DNA from: Streptomyces sp. SAI-135
Lineage (GTDB): Bacteria; Actinomycetota; Actinomycetes; Streptomycetales; Streptomycetaceae
Length of the DNA: 64,000 nucleotides
Reading direction: 5' to 3'
Assembly (NCBI RefSeq): GCF_029893805.1
Contig: NZ_JARXYP010000002.1
Coordinates: 9,176,001 to 9,240,000, forward strand
Within the stretch, counting starts at the first letter, position 1, and each line of letters opens with the position of its first letter. This document shows, piece by piece, positions 8,740-16,708 of this stretch. A program made the position numbers and the translations under genes. The notes under the pieces are model-generated. The model did no database searches. It saw only the letters and a program-made list of their open reading frames with translations, and was not told where the DNA came from.

Positions 8740-8989
8740 CCGGATCGCCCGATTTACCACGGTCGCGGACGCCGGCCGCGTCATCCAAGCGCGAGGACCG
8801 CAATGGCCGGCGCCTCCGCGGCTATGGGCCTTGAATGCTCTGGCCAGCCGTTATCACGGCAGGGATGCTGCCGCAGGCCGGACGTCAGCTCCCGGAGCGC
8901 CATCGGCACCGCCGTCTGGCTCGGCGCCCGGCACCGCCTTCGCGTGAACCGTTGCCCGGAGCGGCTACTACGTTTTGAAGGATTCACAA
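8740..8989 (+). pseudogene. Scraps of a third aldehyde-oxidoreductase large-subunit region, in the 8644-9169 gap
   Basis: Bases 8740-8800 translate as ARFTTVADAGRVIQ, nearly the same as TRFTTVADVGRVINS of the large subunit (bases about 5690-5750), with matching nucleotides. At 8976-8989 the 14 bases TGAAGGATTCACAA repeat exactly the stop codon and ribosome-binding region at 3828-3841 in the first operon. The intervening sequence no longer reads as that protein. The best explanation is a decayed duplication of the operon. Nothing else is recognised in the gap. Confidence 0.5.
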
Positions 8990-9169
8990 GCGAGCGTCAA
9001 CGCGGCCACGGCGTCCGCGCCACCCGGTAGTGCCGCGGAGGGGGATAGACAGCAATTCGCCCCCACCGACCGACGCCGCAGCCGTCGGCGGTGATCGGGC
9101 TCGTTCACCCACTCCGCAGTCCACGACCACGGAGCGGGGCCGCCATTTTCCTCGTGTGGCAGTTCTGTC

Positions 9170-9562
9170 TCACGCAGCCAGCTGACGGCGCAGGGCCTCT
9201 GCGTCGTGGACATTCGTCATGTGAACGAACCGGCCGTCACGGATATGGTAGACGGCGAACTCGACGATTTCGAAGGAGGCGCCAGAGGGCGCCACACCCA
9301 GCCACTCCTTGGCAGGCGTGCCAGTATTCAGCAGCCGCGCAGCCAGGTGGTCGCCGTTCACGGAAAGCTCCTGAATTTCCCAGTGCAGGTCCGGAACCGT
9401 GTTCCCGAGATCAGTGAGCGCCGAAACGATCAGATCTGCCGTAACGGCGTCGCCGAAGTACGTGAGGTCGTCACTGAGGAACTCACGAACGCCCGCGAAG
9501 TCGTGGGCGTTGAGGGTTTCGATGTAGCGCGTGTAGAAGGCGCGGAGGTCGGTGTCTGCCAT
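9170..9562 (-). CDS. SnoaL-like/NTF2 fold family protein
   Basis: This 130-residue protein has the pattern of the SnoaL-like, NTF2-fold superfamily: LRAFYTRYIETLNAHDFAGVREFLSDDLTYFGD at the N-terminus and FEIVEFAVYHIRDGRFVHMTNVHDAEALRRQL at the end. Members include polyketide cyclases, hydrolases and many of unknown role, and no catalytic set can be fixed here. It is divergent from the AraC gene at 9640 across 77 bases containing a perfect dyad, making it the likely target of that regulator. Confidence 0.8.
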   Translation of the reverse strand: MADTDLRAFYTRYIETLNAHDFAGVREFLSDDLTYFGDAVTADLIVSALTDLGNTVPDLHWEIQELSVNGDHLAARLLNTGTPAKEWLGVAPSGASFEIVEFAVYHIRDGRFVHMTNVHDAEALRRQLAA

Positions 9563-9582
9563 GGTTCCTCGCTTGGTGGTTA

Positions 9583-9601
9583 GGCCAGCACCTTGCTGGC
9601 C
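9583..9601. promoter_or_regulatory. Perfect dyad in the divergent AraC/SnoaL-like promoter
   Basis: GGCCAGCA-CCT-TGCTGGCC forms an 8-base perfect inverted repeat with a 3-base centre between two divergent starts. It may be an operator; a hairpin in the short leader of the minus-strand gene is the alternative. Confidence 0.4.
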
Positions 9602-9639
9602 TCACCAGCGTTGCCCAGCCCGATGCTACGATCCATAAC

Positions 9640-10731
9640 ATGTCGTCCATGATTTTTCACCGATCGTCCAGCGCCTTGGTGCCCTCCGATCCCGTGGCCG
9701 ACAGGATCGGCCTGTTGCGGCCTCGGACGGAGGCCCACCCGGGCCTTCATGCCGCGGCGCCTTGGGCAGTGCAGTTTGACGCCTTCGAATTTGTCAAGAT
9801 CGGGTGCGCAGTGCGTGGCGCGTGCTGGCTGCTGGTGGAGGGAAGTGAGCCGCTGTACCTACAGGAAGGCGACTTCTACCTCCTGAAGTCTCCCGGCCCC
9901 CACGTTCTCGCCAGTTCGCCCACCGTGACGCCCCGACCCGGCCGAGAGTTGTTGGAAAGTGCCTCGCGAGGCGTCGCACGGATTGGCGCCGAGGCCGACG
10001 AGACCAACTACGTGTGCATGGCGTCCCTATGGTTCGACGAGGCCAATGCTCCGCTTCTGCTGGAAATCCTTCCTCCTCTTGTGCACTTGCCGGCGACGAA
10101 TCCCCTGATTCGCCAAGTCGCCTACATCACCGAACTGTTGGGGATCGAGGTCGAGAGCAGAGCTGTCGGGCGATCCCTCGTCCTGGACCATCTCGCACAG
10201 ATCATGTTCGTTCAGGTGCTCAGGGCGCACGTCGCACAAACCGATCAGCCCGCCGGATGGCTGGGAGCACTCAACCATGAGGGAATCGGCGCAGCGCTGC
10301 GCGCCATGCATGCCGATGTAGCTCACCGCTGGACCCTTCGTGAACTCGCGGCCATCAGCCATCTTTCCCGATCCGCTTTCGCAGCCAAGTTCAAGAAGGA
10401 GGTCGGCGCCGCGCCCCTGGAATACCTCATTCAGTGGCGGATGAGCCTCGCCCGTGACGCGCTTCGCCGTGACACGCGTTCCATCTCCGAACTGGCCTTC
10501 GCAACCGGATACGAGTCAGAGAGTGCGTTCAGCACGGCGTTTCGCCGCGTTGTAGGCGTCTCGCCGCGACAGTTCCGCGACAGTGCACGTCGCGCCGCAG
10601 GCGCCTCCGCGGAACGCGAAGACCAATCGCCTCAGAAGCCGGAACAGGCACTAACCTCGGGGTTTCTCCCAGAAGCCGTACCTCAACGGATCACAGAACG
10701 TATGGATCGGACGGAGTTCCTGGTCGGGTGA
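9640..10731 (+). CDS. AraC family transcriptional regulator with cupin-type sensing domain
   Basis: This 363-residue protein has an N-terminal AraC-binding/cupin_6 domain (about residues 15-200; EGDFYLLKSPGPHVL resembles the family) and a C-terminal AraC DNA-binding domain with two helix-turn-helix units: WTLRELAAISHLSRSAFAAKFKKEVGAAPLEYL, then SISELAFATGYESESAFSTAFRRVVGVSPRQFR. About 45 residues follow the DNA-binding domain without recognisable motifs. Such proteins generally control adjacent oxidoreductase or SnoaL-like genes. The AT-rich sequence close to the ATG may mean a short or absent leader. Confidence 0.88.
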   Translation: MSSMIFHRSSSALVPSDPVADRIGLLRPRTEAHPGLHAAAPWAVQFDAFEFVKIGCAVRGACWLLVEGSEPLYLQEGDFYLLKSPGPHVLASSPTVTPRPGRELLESASRGVARIGAEADETNYVCMASLWFDEANAPLLLEILPPLVHLPATNPLIRQVAYITELLGIEVESRAVGRSLVLDHLAQIMFVQVLRAHVAQTDQPAGWLGALNHEGIGAALRAMHADVAHRWTLRELAAISHLSRSAFAAKFKKEVGAAPLEYLIQWRMSLARDALRRDTRSISELAFATGYESESAFSTAFRRVVGVSPRQFRDSARRAAGASAEREDQSPQKPEQALTSGFLPEAVPQRITERMDRTEFLVG

Positions 10732-11091
10732 TCCCCCACGCACGAAGGCATGACCCGGGCCGGAGCAGCCCGATCGCCTCAACTACGAGACCCAGGAGGC
10801 CGAGCACCCGGAACACCCCCTGGACGATACGTAAAGTAATGCGGACTCTTTATCATGGAAAGTATTCTCGCTCCCTCGCAGTATTGGTGTTGAACGCAAC
10901 AGCATCGAGAGTGAGCCTTTTCCAGCCTCATGTCTGTGCTGGTCGGCGGTCTACTGACGGCTGAGCGCACAGGTCCGCAGCGAGGTCAGGACCAACTGAT
11001 CCATGGTCGGTCACGGTGGCCCGGACGCTCCGCCGGACATGGTCAGCGGAACTGACAGCCAAGTCGGAAAAGGCTCGGTTAGGAGATCCTC
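10732..11091. other. Non-coding gap with an AT-rich tract
   Basis: No gene is supported. Bases about 10830-10890 are much richer in A and T than their surroundings (for example TAAAGTAATGCGG, TTTATCATGGAAAG), as a promoter or an acquired fragment might be. A good ribosome-binding site, AGGAGA, precedes the SDR gene at 11092. Confidence 0.3.
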
Positions 11092-11844
11092 ATGGGGCAG
11101 CTGGAAGGCAAGACGGCCGTCGTCACCGGAGGCAGCACCGGTATCGGTCTAGCCACCGCCTTACGACTGGCGGACGAGGGCGCGTACGTATTCATCACCG
11201 GGCGACGCCAGGCCCAATTAGAGGACGCCGTCAAAACCATCGGAACCGACAGGGCCACCGCAGTCGTCAGCGACATCGGAAAGGCGGAGGACCTGGACCG
11301 GCTGTACGGCACCGTTCGGGCACGACGCCGCAATCTGGACGTGCTCGTGGCGAACGCGGCGATTGGCTCGTTTGTGACGCTGGAACGTACCACCGAGGAG
11401 CATTTCGATCAGACTTTCGCGGTCAATACCCGAGGCACGCTGTTCACCGTGCAGAAGGCGTTGCCGCTGCTCAACAAGGGAGCGTCAATCGTCCTGGTCG
11501 GTTCGACGGCCGCTGACCGCGGCATAGAGGCGTTCGGCGCGTACGCAGCGTCGAAGGCTGCCGTTCGGTCCTTCGCACGGACGTGGTCCGTCGAGCTCAA
11601 GGCCCGCGGTATCCGGGTCAACGTGGTCTCTCCGGCATGGATAGAGACTCCCGGGATCGCCACCACCTTCGGTGAGGAGGAGACCTTCCAGGCCATCAAG
11701 GAGCATGTCGCTACAACCGTTCCCAGCGGCCGCATGGGCACGCCCGAAGAGGCCGCCGCAGTCGTGGTCTTCCTGGCCTCACAACAGAGCAGCTACGTCA
11801 CCGGCGCGAACTTCTACGCCGACGGTGGCGCGAACCAGATCTGA
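11092..11844 (+). CDS. SDR family NAD(P)-dependent oxidoreductase
   Basis: This 250-residue protein is a complete classical short-chain dehydrogenase. The nucleotide-binding motif TGGSTGIG is at residues 12-19, LDVLVANAAIG is the structural NxAG-like motif, and the catalytic Ser and YxxxK appear in VLVGSTAADRG and FGAYAASKAAV. The C-terminus carries SSYVTGANFYADGGANQI, typical of FabG-like enzymes. The TGR pattern after beta-strand 2 (ITGRR) suggests NADP(H) preference. The substrate is unknown. The AraC gene upstream on the same strand is about 360 bases away; the minus strand downstream is IS debris. Confidence 0.92.
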   Translation: MGQLEGKTAVVTGGSTGIGLATALRLADEGAYVFITGRRQAQLEDAVKTIGTDRATAVVSDIGKAEDLDRLYGTVRARRRNLDVLVANAAIGSFVTLERTTEEHFDQTFAVNTRGTLFTVQKALPLLNKGASIVLVGSTAADRGIEAFGAYAASKAAVRSFARTWSVELKARGIRVNVVSPAWIETPGIATTFGEEETFQAIKEHVATTVPSGRMGTPEEAAAVVVFLASQQSSYVTGANFYADGGANQI

Positions 11845-11887
11845 CCTTTCAGCCGCAGATCGCAGCACGCGCCGTAGTTCGTCGATC

Positions 11888-12620
11888 TCATGCGACGGGT
11901 AACTGGCCTATATGCGGGATGAGTTGCTCGGCATCCCGCCCAACAGCGCCTAGATCTTGCCGAAAAACGATCTCTGGCGGTGGGCGATGGCTTGCGTGCG
12001 CGGCCTGCTGGCTCCGCTGTTCCGCAAGAACGGCTGGTGAAACGATGCTCAGGCCCTGGCAGAACGACTCGGTCAGGGCATTGTGGCAGTTGGAGCCGGC
12101 GCGCTCCCACGCTGCGGCGGATGCCGTGCCGGCGGCAATCGCGTCGGTGGCGAGCTGGATATGGTCGGCGATGGACCAGCCGATCACGCGATGCGAGCGG
12201 ATGTCGATGGCCGCCGCCAGCAGTATCCACGACGGGCCGGTGTTCAACGCCGTAACCGTGCGGTCACTCATCACCTGGTTGAACAGAGGCCAGAGGACTC
12301 CCGAGGCGGGATCATCGGCAGGGTGTGCGGCAGAACCGCGCGCTGGATCGCGTCGGCGTGACGGTGGATGTGGAGTTAGACATCCTTGGCTTGGGGTGCG
12401 TGCAAGCCAGGAGTCAAGCTTGGGCTGCGGGTCGCGCTGGAAGTCGCGACTCCCGTCCCAGCGGGCGGTCGTGCCCTCGATCCAGTGCAGTTCCTTGTCC
12501 TCGATGGGGGATCCGGGCCGAAGCCGCGTCACGCTCAGCCTGCAGCCGCTTGTTGTCCCCCGTGAGTTCATCGACGTGGGTGGAGGCCACCGGCGCCGAA
12601 CTGGCCGACACTCAAGTGCA
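11888..12620 (-). pseudogene. IS3-family transposase (OrfB) relic
   Basis: The minus strand encodes pieces of an integrase-core transposase: WILLAAAIDIRSHRVIGWSIADH around 12160-12250 and NCHNALTESFCQGL near 12040-12080, the usual second and third DDE blocks. Frames change between pieces and no full ORF, start or terminal repeats remain. A separate coiled piece (ELTGDNKRLQAERDAA) around 12540-12590 resembles small proteins found next to Streptomyces mobile elements. Confidence 0.7.
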
Positions 12621-12640
12621 CGGACTAGGGTCGCTCACAT

Positions 12641-13516
12641 ATGACAACCTCGCATTACAGACCCAGGAATGAGCTTGGCGAGTATCTTCGTGCCCGACGC
12701 GCCGCGATTGATCCTGAGACTGCTGGGCTTCCTCGGGGGCGACGGCGGGTTCCAGGCCTTCGTCGTGAAGAAGTCGCGACTCTTGCGGGAGTGAGCGTTG
12801 ACTACTACACGCGTCTCGAACAAGGACGGGAGAAGCACCCTTCCCCTCAGCTCATTCACACGCTCAGTCGTGTCCTTGAGCTCTCGACGGACGAGCAACT
12901 CCATATGTACCGGCTCGCCGGCGTCGATCCTACTCATAGCGCTAGAGATGGTAACGGTGCCAGTGCGCCTTACCTGACCGATTTGATGGATCGCTGGGCG
13001 ATGAATCCGGCGTTCGTCTATGACGATACTCAGGAAATACTCGCCGCGAACGCACTCGGGCGCGCGCTTCACTCCCCATTCAAGCGGGCGGACAATTTCG
13101 CTCGGATGGTATTTCTCGATCCTGCGGGTCCTGGTTTCTTCGTCGAATGGGAACGGGTCGCGATCGACACCGTGGGTTCCTTGCGGCAGGCGTGGGGAAA
13201 GGTCAATTCACGCCATAGCGTCGAAACGGTTGTTTCCGAGCTGCGTTCAGCAAGCGCCGCCTTCGTACGGATGTGGGAGACGCATGCCGTCATAGGGAAG
13301 AACCACCAACGAAAGTCAATCAACCACCCCGCCGTCGGCCCGCTGACCCTGGACTACCTCACCTTCGCGATCCCTGACGCGCATGACCACCATCTGCTCG
13401 TGTGCGACACCCCGGCAGGTAGTCCGTCCGAACGGGCCCTTGAACTGTTGGGAAGCCTCAGCGCACACTTCGCGACTCATAAAGGCACAGGTGAATCCGT
13501 GACAGAGCAACCCTGA
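12641..13516 (+). CDS. MmyB-like transcriptional regulator (XRE HTH plus ligand-binding domain)
   Basis: This 291-residue protein has the XRE domain GEYLRARRAAIDPETAGLP, VPGLRREEVATLAGVSVDYYTRLEQGRE and PSPQLIHTLSRVLELS in residues 12-95, and a C-terminal MLTR ligand-binding domain with MDRWAMNPAFVYDDTQEILAANALGRALHSP and FLDPAGPGFFVEWE. It is a different branch from the 7786-8643 type (W-A-M-NPAFV rather than TPAEIITELG). Its upstream neighbour is IS debris, so any divergent target has been lost. A strong hairpin follows its stop codon and serves also the convergent gene. Confidence 0.92.
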   Translation: MTTSHYRPRNELGEYLRARRAAIDPETAGLPRGRRRVPGLRREEVATLAGVSVDYYTRLEQGREKHPSPQLIHTLSRVLELSTDEQLHMYRLAGVDPTHSARDGNGASAPYLTDLMDRWAMNPAFVYDDTQEILAANALGRALHSPFKRADNFARMVFLDPAGPGFFVEWERVAIDTVGSLRQAWGKVNSRHSVETVVSELRSASAAFVRMWETHAVIGKNHQRKSINHPAVGPLTLDYLTFAIPDAHDHHLLVCDTPAGSPSERALELLGSLSAHFATHKGTGESVTEQP

Positions 13517-13542
13517 CCCCCGAAGCTCCCCACCATTGAACG

Positions 13543-13584
13543 GCGAAGTGGGCCCGCGCCCCACGGGGTACGGGCCCACTTCGC
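13543..13584. terminator. Bidirectional hairpin terminator between convergent genes
   Basis: A perfect 14-base inverted repeat, GCGAAGTGGGCCCG and its complement, with a 14-base loop, lies between the stops of the plus-strand regulator and the minus-strand NTF2-like gene. Confidence 0.8.
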
Positions 13585-13618
13585 CCGCGAGATCAGGCGC
13601 CGTGCGCCCCCTCGGGGG

Positions 13619-14038
13619 TCAAAGGGTGACGCGCTCAACAATCTCGTAGTAGGCGTGCAGATCCAGCCACTCAATGCCTGAGACGACCTTCCCGTCCTTC
13701 ATCGTCAGGATGTACAAGTAGCTGTTGTTGTACGGCTGCCCGTCGGCGGCACGCCCCGTGCTGTCTATACGGACGATCACGTCGTCACCATCCGCCCAGA
13801 TGCCACGCGGAGTGATGGCGAGCGGCCCGTCCAGCCGATCGAACAGCGCCTTCTCCGCGTTCTCGTGAAGATCCGCCAGGCCACTGTACACGCCGGCAAC
13901 AGGCCCATGTCCGGCGATCGTCCATTCAGTGGAATCCGTAAATATCTCGGTGAAGAACTTCGTGAAGTCCTCCGTTCCAGATTCCAACGCGGCCTGGACG
14001 ATCTTGCGGTTCATGCTCTCCTGGGGAGAATACGTCAT
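13619..14038 (-). CDS. NTF2-like (SnoaL-like) family protein
   Basis: This 139-residue protein has the nuclear-transport-factor-2 fold pattern: FFTEIFTDSTEWTIAGHGPVAG, then DDVIVRIDSTGRAADGQPYNNSYLYILTMKDGKVVSGIEWLDLHAYYEIV. Related proteins are ketosteroid-isomerase-like and often have no assigned reaction. A longer frame starts at 14077, but the ATG at 14038 is preceded by AGGAGGAATTG, an ideal ribosome-binding site, and is preferred. Upstream lies transposase debris, and the gene is convergent with the MmyB-like regulator. Confidence 0.8.
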   Translation of the reverse strand: MTYSPQESMNRKIVQAALESGTEDFTKFFTEIFTDSTEWTIAGHGPVAGVYSGLADLHENAEKALFDRLDGPLAITPRGIWADGDDVIVRIDSTGRAADGQPYNNSYLYILTMKDGKVVSGIEWLDLHAYYEIVERVTL

Positions 14039-14258
14039 CAATTCCTCCTGCTGGTGCTCGAGGTCATCGACACTCATGCTGCGATTTCAGCTCGTAAGCC
14101 TCGACATCTCCGATGCTAAGGAAAGACCTATCTGATTGGGAGGCACCCGTTACCATAGGTGTGGCGCACCCCCCAAGGGTCGATGCGTTTCTGTTCAGCG
14201 AGATGTACCGTCCTTCAGTGAACGCTTCTCATCCTGAGCGCCAGGCGATCTCGATGGC

Positions 14259-14849
14259 GTGAATAGCGGCGACCGTGCGACCGATGCGGTTGGTGCTGCA
14301 CCAAGCCTTGCGGATCCGCCATTGCGCTGCTGTTCGAGCACCGCCGGACCCACAACACCCGTCGGTGCAGCTCGGCTGCTTCGACCAGGCACTGCTCACG
14401 CTGGTCCACCTACGCAAGAACGAGACGTTCGCCCAGCCCGGCGCCGGGTTCGGGATACCCGCAGGCCACCGCCTGGCGGTACGTCGACGAGGCCGTGGAG
14501 GCGCTGGCTGCCTGGGCTCCGAGCCTTCATGAAGTCCTCGCCGGCCTCGGTGAGGGCGACCTTGTCATCGTTGACGGCACTCTGATCCCCATCGACCGCG
14601 TTCGCGCGGACGAGTCGTACTAATCGATGAAACACCGCAAGCACGGCATGAACGTGCAGGTGATCGCGAGCCCGGACGGCATCCCGCTGTGGTTCTCCCG
14701 CACGACACCGGGCCGCATGCACGACCTGACCGCGGCCCCGGCCCACAGCATCGTCCAGTCCTGCCTCACCCGGCAGATCCTTGCCCTGGCCGACCACGCC
14801 CACCAGGGCGCCGGCGCCACCTTCCCCACCTCCTACTACCGCCACTTAG
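14259..14849 (+). pseudogene. HTH_Tnp_4/DDE transposase relic interrupted by an IS5-family element
   Basis: Pieces of one transposase occur in successive frames: QALLTLVHLRKNETFAQ, TAWRYVDEAVEALAAWAPSL-like sequence, then LVIVDGTLIPIDRVRADES and HRKHGMNVQVIASPDGIPLW, followed by HDLTAAPAHSIVQ. At least two frameshifts separate them, so it was dead before the IS5-family element entered at 14850. The relic at 6290-6483 belongs to the same type. Confidence 0.7.
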
Positions 14850-14857
14850 ACGCCATT

Positions 14858-15355
14858 TCATTTGGTGATGCGGCGGTAGCAGATGAGGGTGCTGGCGATG
14901 CCGACGAAGGCGAGGAAGTGTTCGGGCTTGCGCTCGTAGCGGCGATGCAGGCGTCGGCATCCGTTCAGCCAGGACATCGTTCGCTCCACCACCCAGCGGT
15001 GCCGGCCCAGTCGGTCGGAGGTTTCGATCCCGCGACGCGCGATGCGGGGCACGATCTGTCGTCGCCGCAGCCAGCTGCGCAGGTGGTCGAAGTCGTAGCC
15101 CTTGTCGGCGTGCAGTTTGGCTGGCCGTCGGCGCCGTGGTCCGAAGCGGGAGCGGATCGGCGGGATGCCGCGCATCAGCGGTATCAGAGCCTGGCTGTCG
15201 TGCAGGTTCGCCGCGGTGATGCCGATCGACAGGGGCAGGCCGTTGCGGTCGACGATGAGGTGGATTTTCGATCCGCTCTTGCCTCGATCGGTCGGATTCG
15301 GTCCGGTCAGCGGCCCCCTTTGAGGGCGCGGACGCTGACCGAGTCGATGGCGCAC
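14858..15355 (-). CDS. IS5-family transposase, downstream frame (OrfB, DDE domain)
   Basis: This open frame holds the C-terminal DDE domain: GPNPTDRGKSGSKIHLIVDRN, LHADKGYDFDHLRSWL (second Asp) and GRHRWVVERTMSWLNGCRRL (catalytic Glu region), ending FVGIASTLICYRRITK. The first 15 or so codons before the shift site are read only out of frame, so the ATG at 15355 is probably not used and the real product is an OrfA-OrfB fusion. Confidence 0.85.
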   Translation of the reverse strand: MRHRLGQRPRPQRGPLTGPNPTDRGKSGSKIHLIVDRNGLPLSIGITAANLHDSQALIPLMRGIPPIRSRFGPRRRRPAKLHADKGYDFDHLRSWLRRRQIVPRIARRGIETSDRLGRHRWVVERTMSWLNGCRRLHRRYERKPEHFLAFVGIASTLICYRRITK

Positions 15356-15666
15356 CGCGACCAGTCCAGCTCACCGCGCGCGCCGAGCTCGTCCAGGACC
15401 AGGCGGTGGAGTTTGGCCCACACCCTTGCCTCGGACCACTCGGTGAAACGACGAAACGCCGTCACTCCCGACGGACCAAAGCCGGGCGGCAGTTGGTTCC
15501 AAGTGCATCCCGACGTGGCCACGAAGATGATGGCGGCCAGCACCTCCCGGTCCCCGTGCCGGCGTCGGCCACCGCCCTGCGGGCGTTCCGGTGCCGGCGG
15601 CACCACACGCTCGAACAGCTCCCATAAGCCGTCCGGCACCATCCGCTCGACGAGTCCAACAGTCAT
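15307..15666 (-). CDS. IS5-family transposase, upstream frame (OrfA, DUF4096-like)
   Basis: The 119-residue product MTVGLVERMVPDGLWELFE to SVRALKGGR is the N-terminal part of an IS5-family transposase, with the DUF4096-type pattern ATSGCTWNQLPPGFGPSGVTAFRRFTEW and the first catalytic Asp in CAIDSVSVRA. The frame opens further upstream, but ATG 15666 fits the family start. Translation should shift by minus one near the AAAGGGGG run just before its stop to enter the second frame. Confidence 0.85.
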   Translation of the reverse strand: MTVGLVERMVPDGLWELFERVVPPAPERPQGGGRRRHGDREVLAAIIFVATSGCTWNQLPPGFGPSGVTAFRRFTEWSEARVWAKLHRLVLDELGARGELDWSRCAIDSVSVRALKGGR

Positions 15667-15745
15667 CGCTCCAGACTGCCGCAAGATCACGCCAAACGAA
15701 ATGGCGCCTTAGTCACCGGCCGCAGTTCCGGTCATGGCTGGCCCT

Positions 15746-16519
15746 CTATAGGAGCGCCCAGAAGGAACGCAACGCCGCTGCAACCGCCGCCGGGTCCTGC
15801 ATCATCCACCAGTGACCGAGGCCCTCCAACTCGGCGGTACGGGCCCCGAGCCGGGCGGCGACCTCCGCGGAGGCGATCGGGTCGTCGGAGTCGTCGTCGG
15901 TTGCCCGCAACACGAGGCCGGGTGTGGGCGCGGGCCGGGACAGCTCCACAGCCCAGTCGGCGAAGATGTTGGGCGTCGCCGAGCGGTAGAGGTCGAGAAT
16001 GCAGCCGCCCATCCTGTCGTCCATGCTTGCCCTGAGCTCAGCCGCGTCGGCCTCGCTCGGGCACGCCGCCAGCAGGGCACTCTTCAACCAGTCGGGCTCA
16101 CCGGGCGCGGCAGGCCCGGCAGGCTCATCGGCCACGAAGGACGCCATCCACTCTTCGCCACGGTCAGGCGTCAGCCACACCTGCGCCATCTCGTGCCACA
16201 CATAGTCGGGATGGCACACGGAGCCGCAGTCCACCGCCCAGCTGCGCACCGGAACGTCGAACGCCGTGACCGTCCGCAGGACGATTCCGGCACCCCAGTC
16301 GTGCCCGACCACGTCGACCGGGCCCTCGAAATCGCGCAGCGTCTCGGCCAGCCACGTCGCATAGTCGTCCTTCGTCGCACCGAAACCTGAGGGCCGTGTC
16401 GTGCCGAAACCGGGGAGGTCGAGCGCTACCGCCTTCACTCCCTCGTCCGCGAGCTGTGCGCAGACGCCGTTCCAGATGACACTTGTCTCTGGGACGCCAT
16501 GTAGAAAAACCGCTGTCAT
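15746..16519 (-). CDS. Alpha/beta hydrolase (epoxide-hydrolase/dehalogenase-like)
   Basis: This 257-residue protein is an alpha/beta-hydrolase-fold enzyme. The oxyanion-hole motif HGVPE is at residues 7-11, and the nucleophile elbow reads GHDWG with Asp74 in the nucleophile position, as in epoxide hydrolases and haloalkane dehalogenases rather than serine esterases. ELEGLGHWWMMQDP near residue 238 supplies the catalytic His. No lid signature lets the substrate be named. The gene stands between two insertion sequences, and its 3' end is about 40 bases from the IS5 element. Confidence 0.85.
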   Translation of the reverse strand: MTAVFLHGVPETSVIWNGVCAQLADEGVKAVALDLPGFGTTRPSGFGATKDDYATWLAETLRDFEGPVDVVGHDWGAGIVLRTVTAFDVPVRSWAVDCGSVCHPDYVWHEMAQVWLTPDRGEEWMASFVADEPAGPAAPGEPDWLKSALLAACPSEADAAELRASMDDRMGGCILDLYRSATPNIFADWAVELSRPAPTPGLVLRATDDDSDDPIASAEVAARLGARTAELEGLGHWWMMQDPAAVAAALRSFWALL

Positions 16520-16708
16520 GTCAACTCCTCATCAGTAATACGATCCCTAAACGGAGGTTCGGTTGATCCAAGCCCGACACCGCCCTCCGCGCCCACCCCA
16601 CAGGCACCCTCCGTCCCGGGCGCGGCCGGGACACCCAAGGCTTGCGGACCGGCACCCCGGAGGCAGCGATGTCCTTCAGCCTGGAAAGGATTGCCGCGCC
16701 AAGCGGCA

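Larger units (their letters stand above)
14850..15708 (-). mobile_element. IS5-family insertion sequence (two-frame transposase) with defined ends
   Basis: The element is about 859 bp. Its ends are inverted repeats: the left reads ACGCCATTTCATTTGGTG and the right, complemented, GGCGCCATTTCGTTTGGCG. TTAG (possibly CTTAG) flanks both ends and is the likely target duplication (14846-14849, 15709-15712). Two overlapping minus-strand frames encode the transposase, joined by a minus-one shift at the AAAGGGGG run (15314-15321 on the plus strand). No stop interrupts either frame, so it may still be active. Confidence 0.85.
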
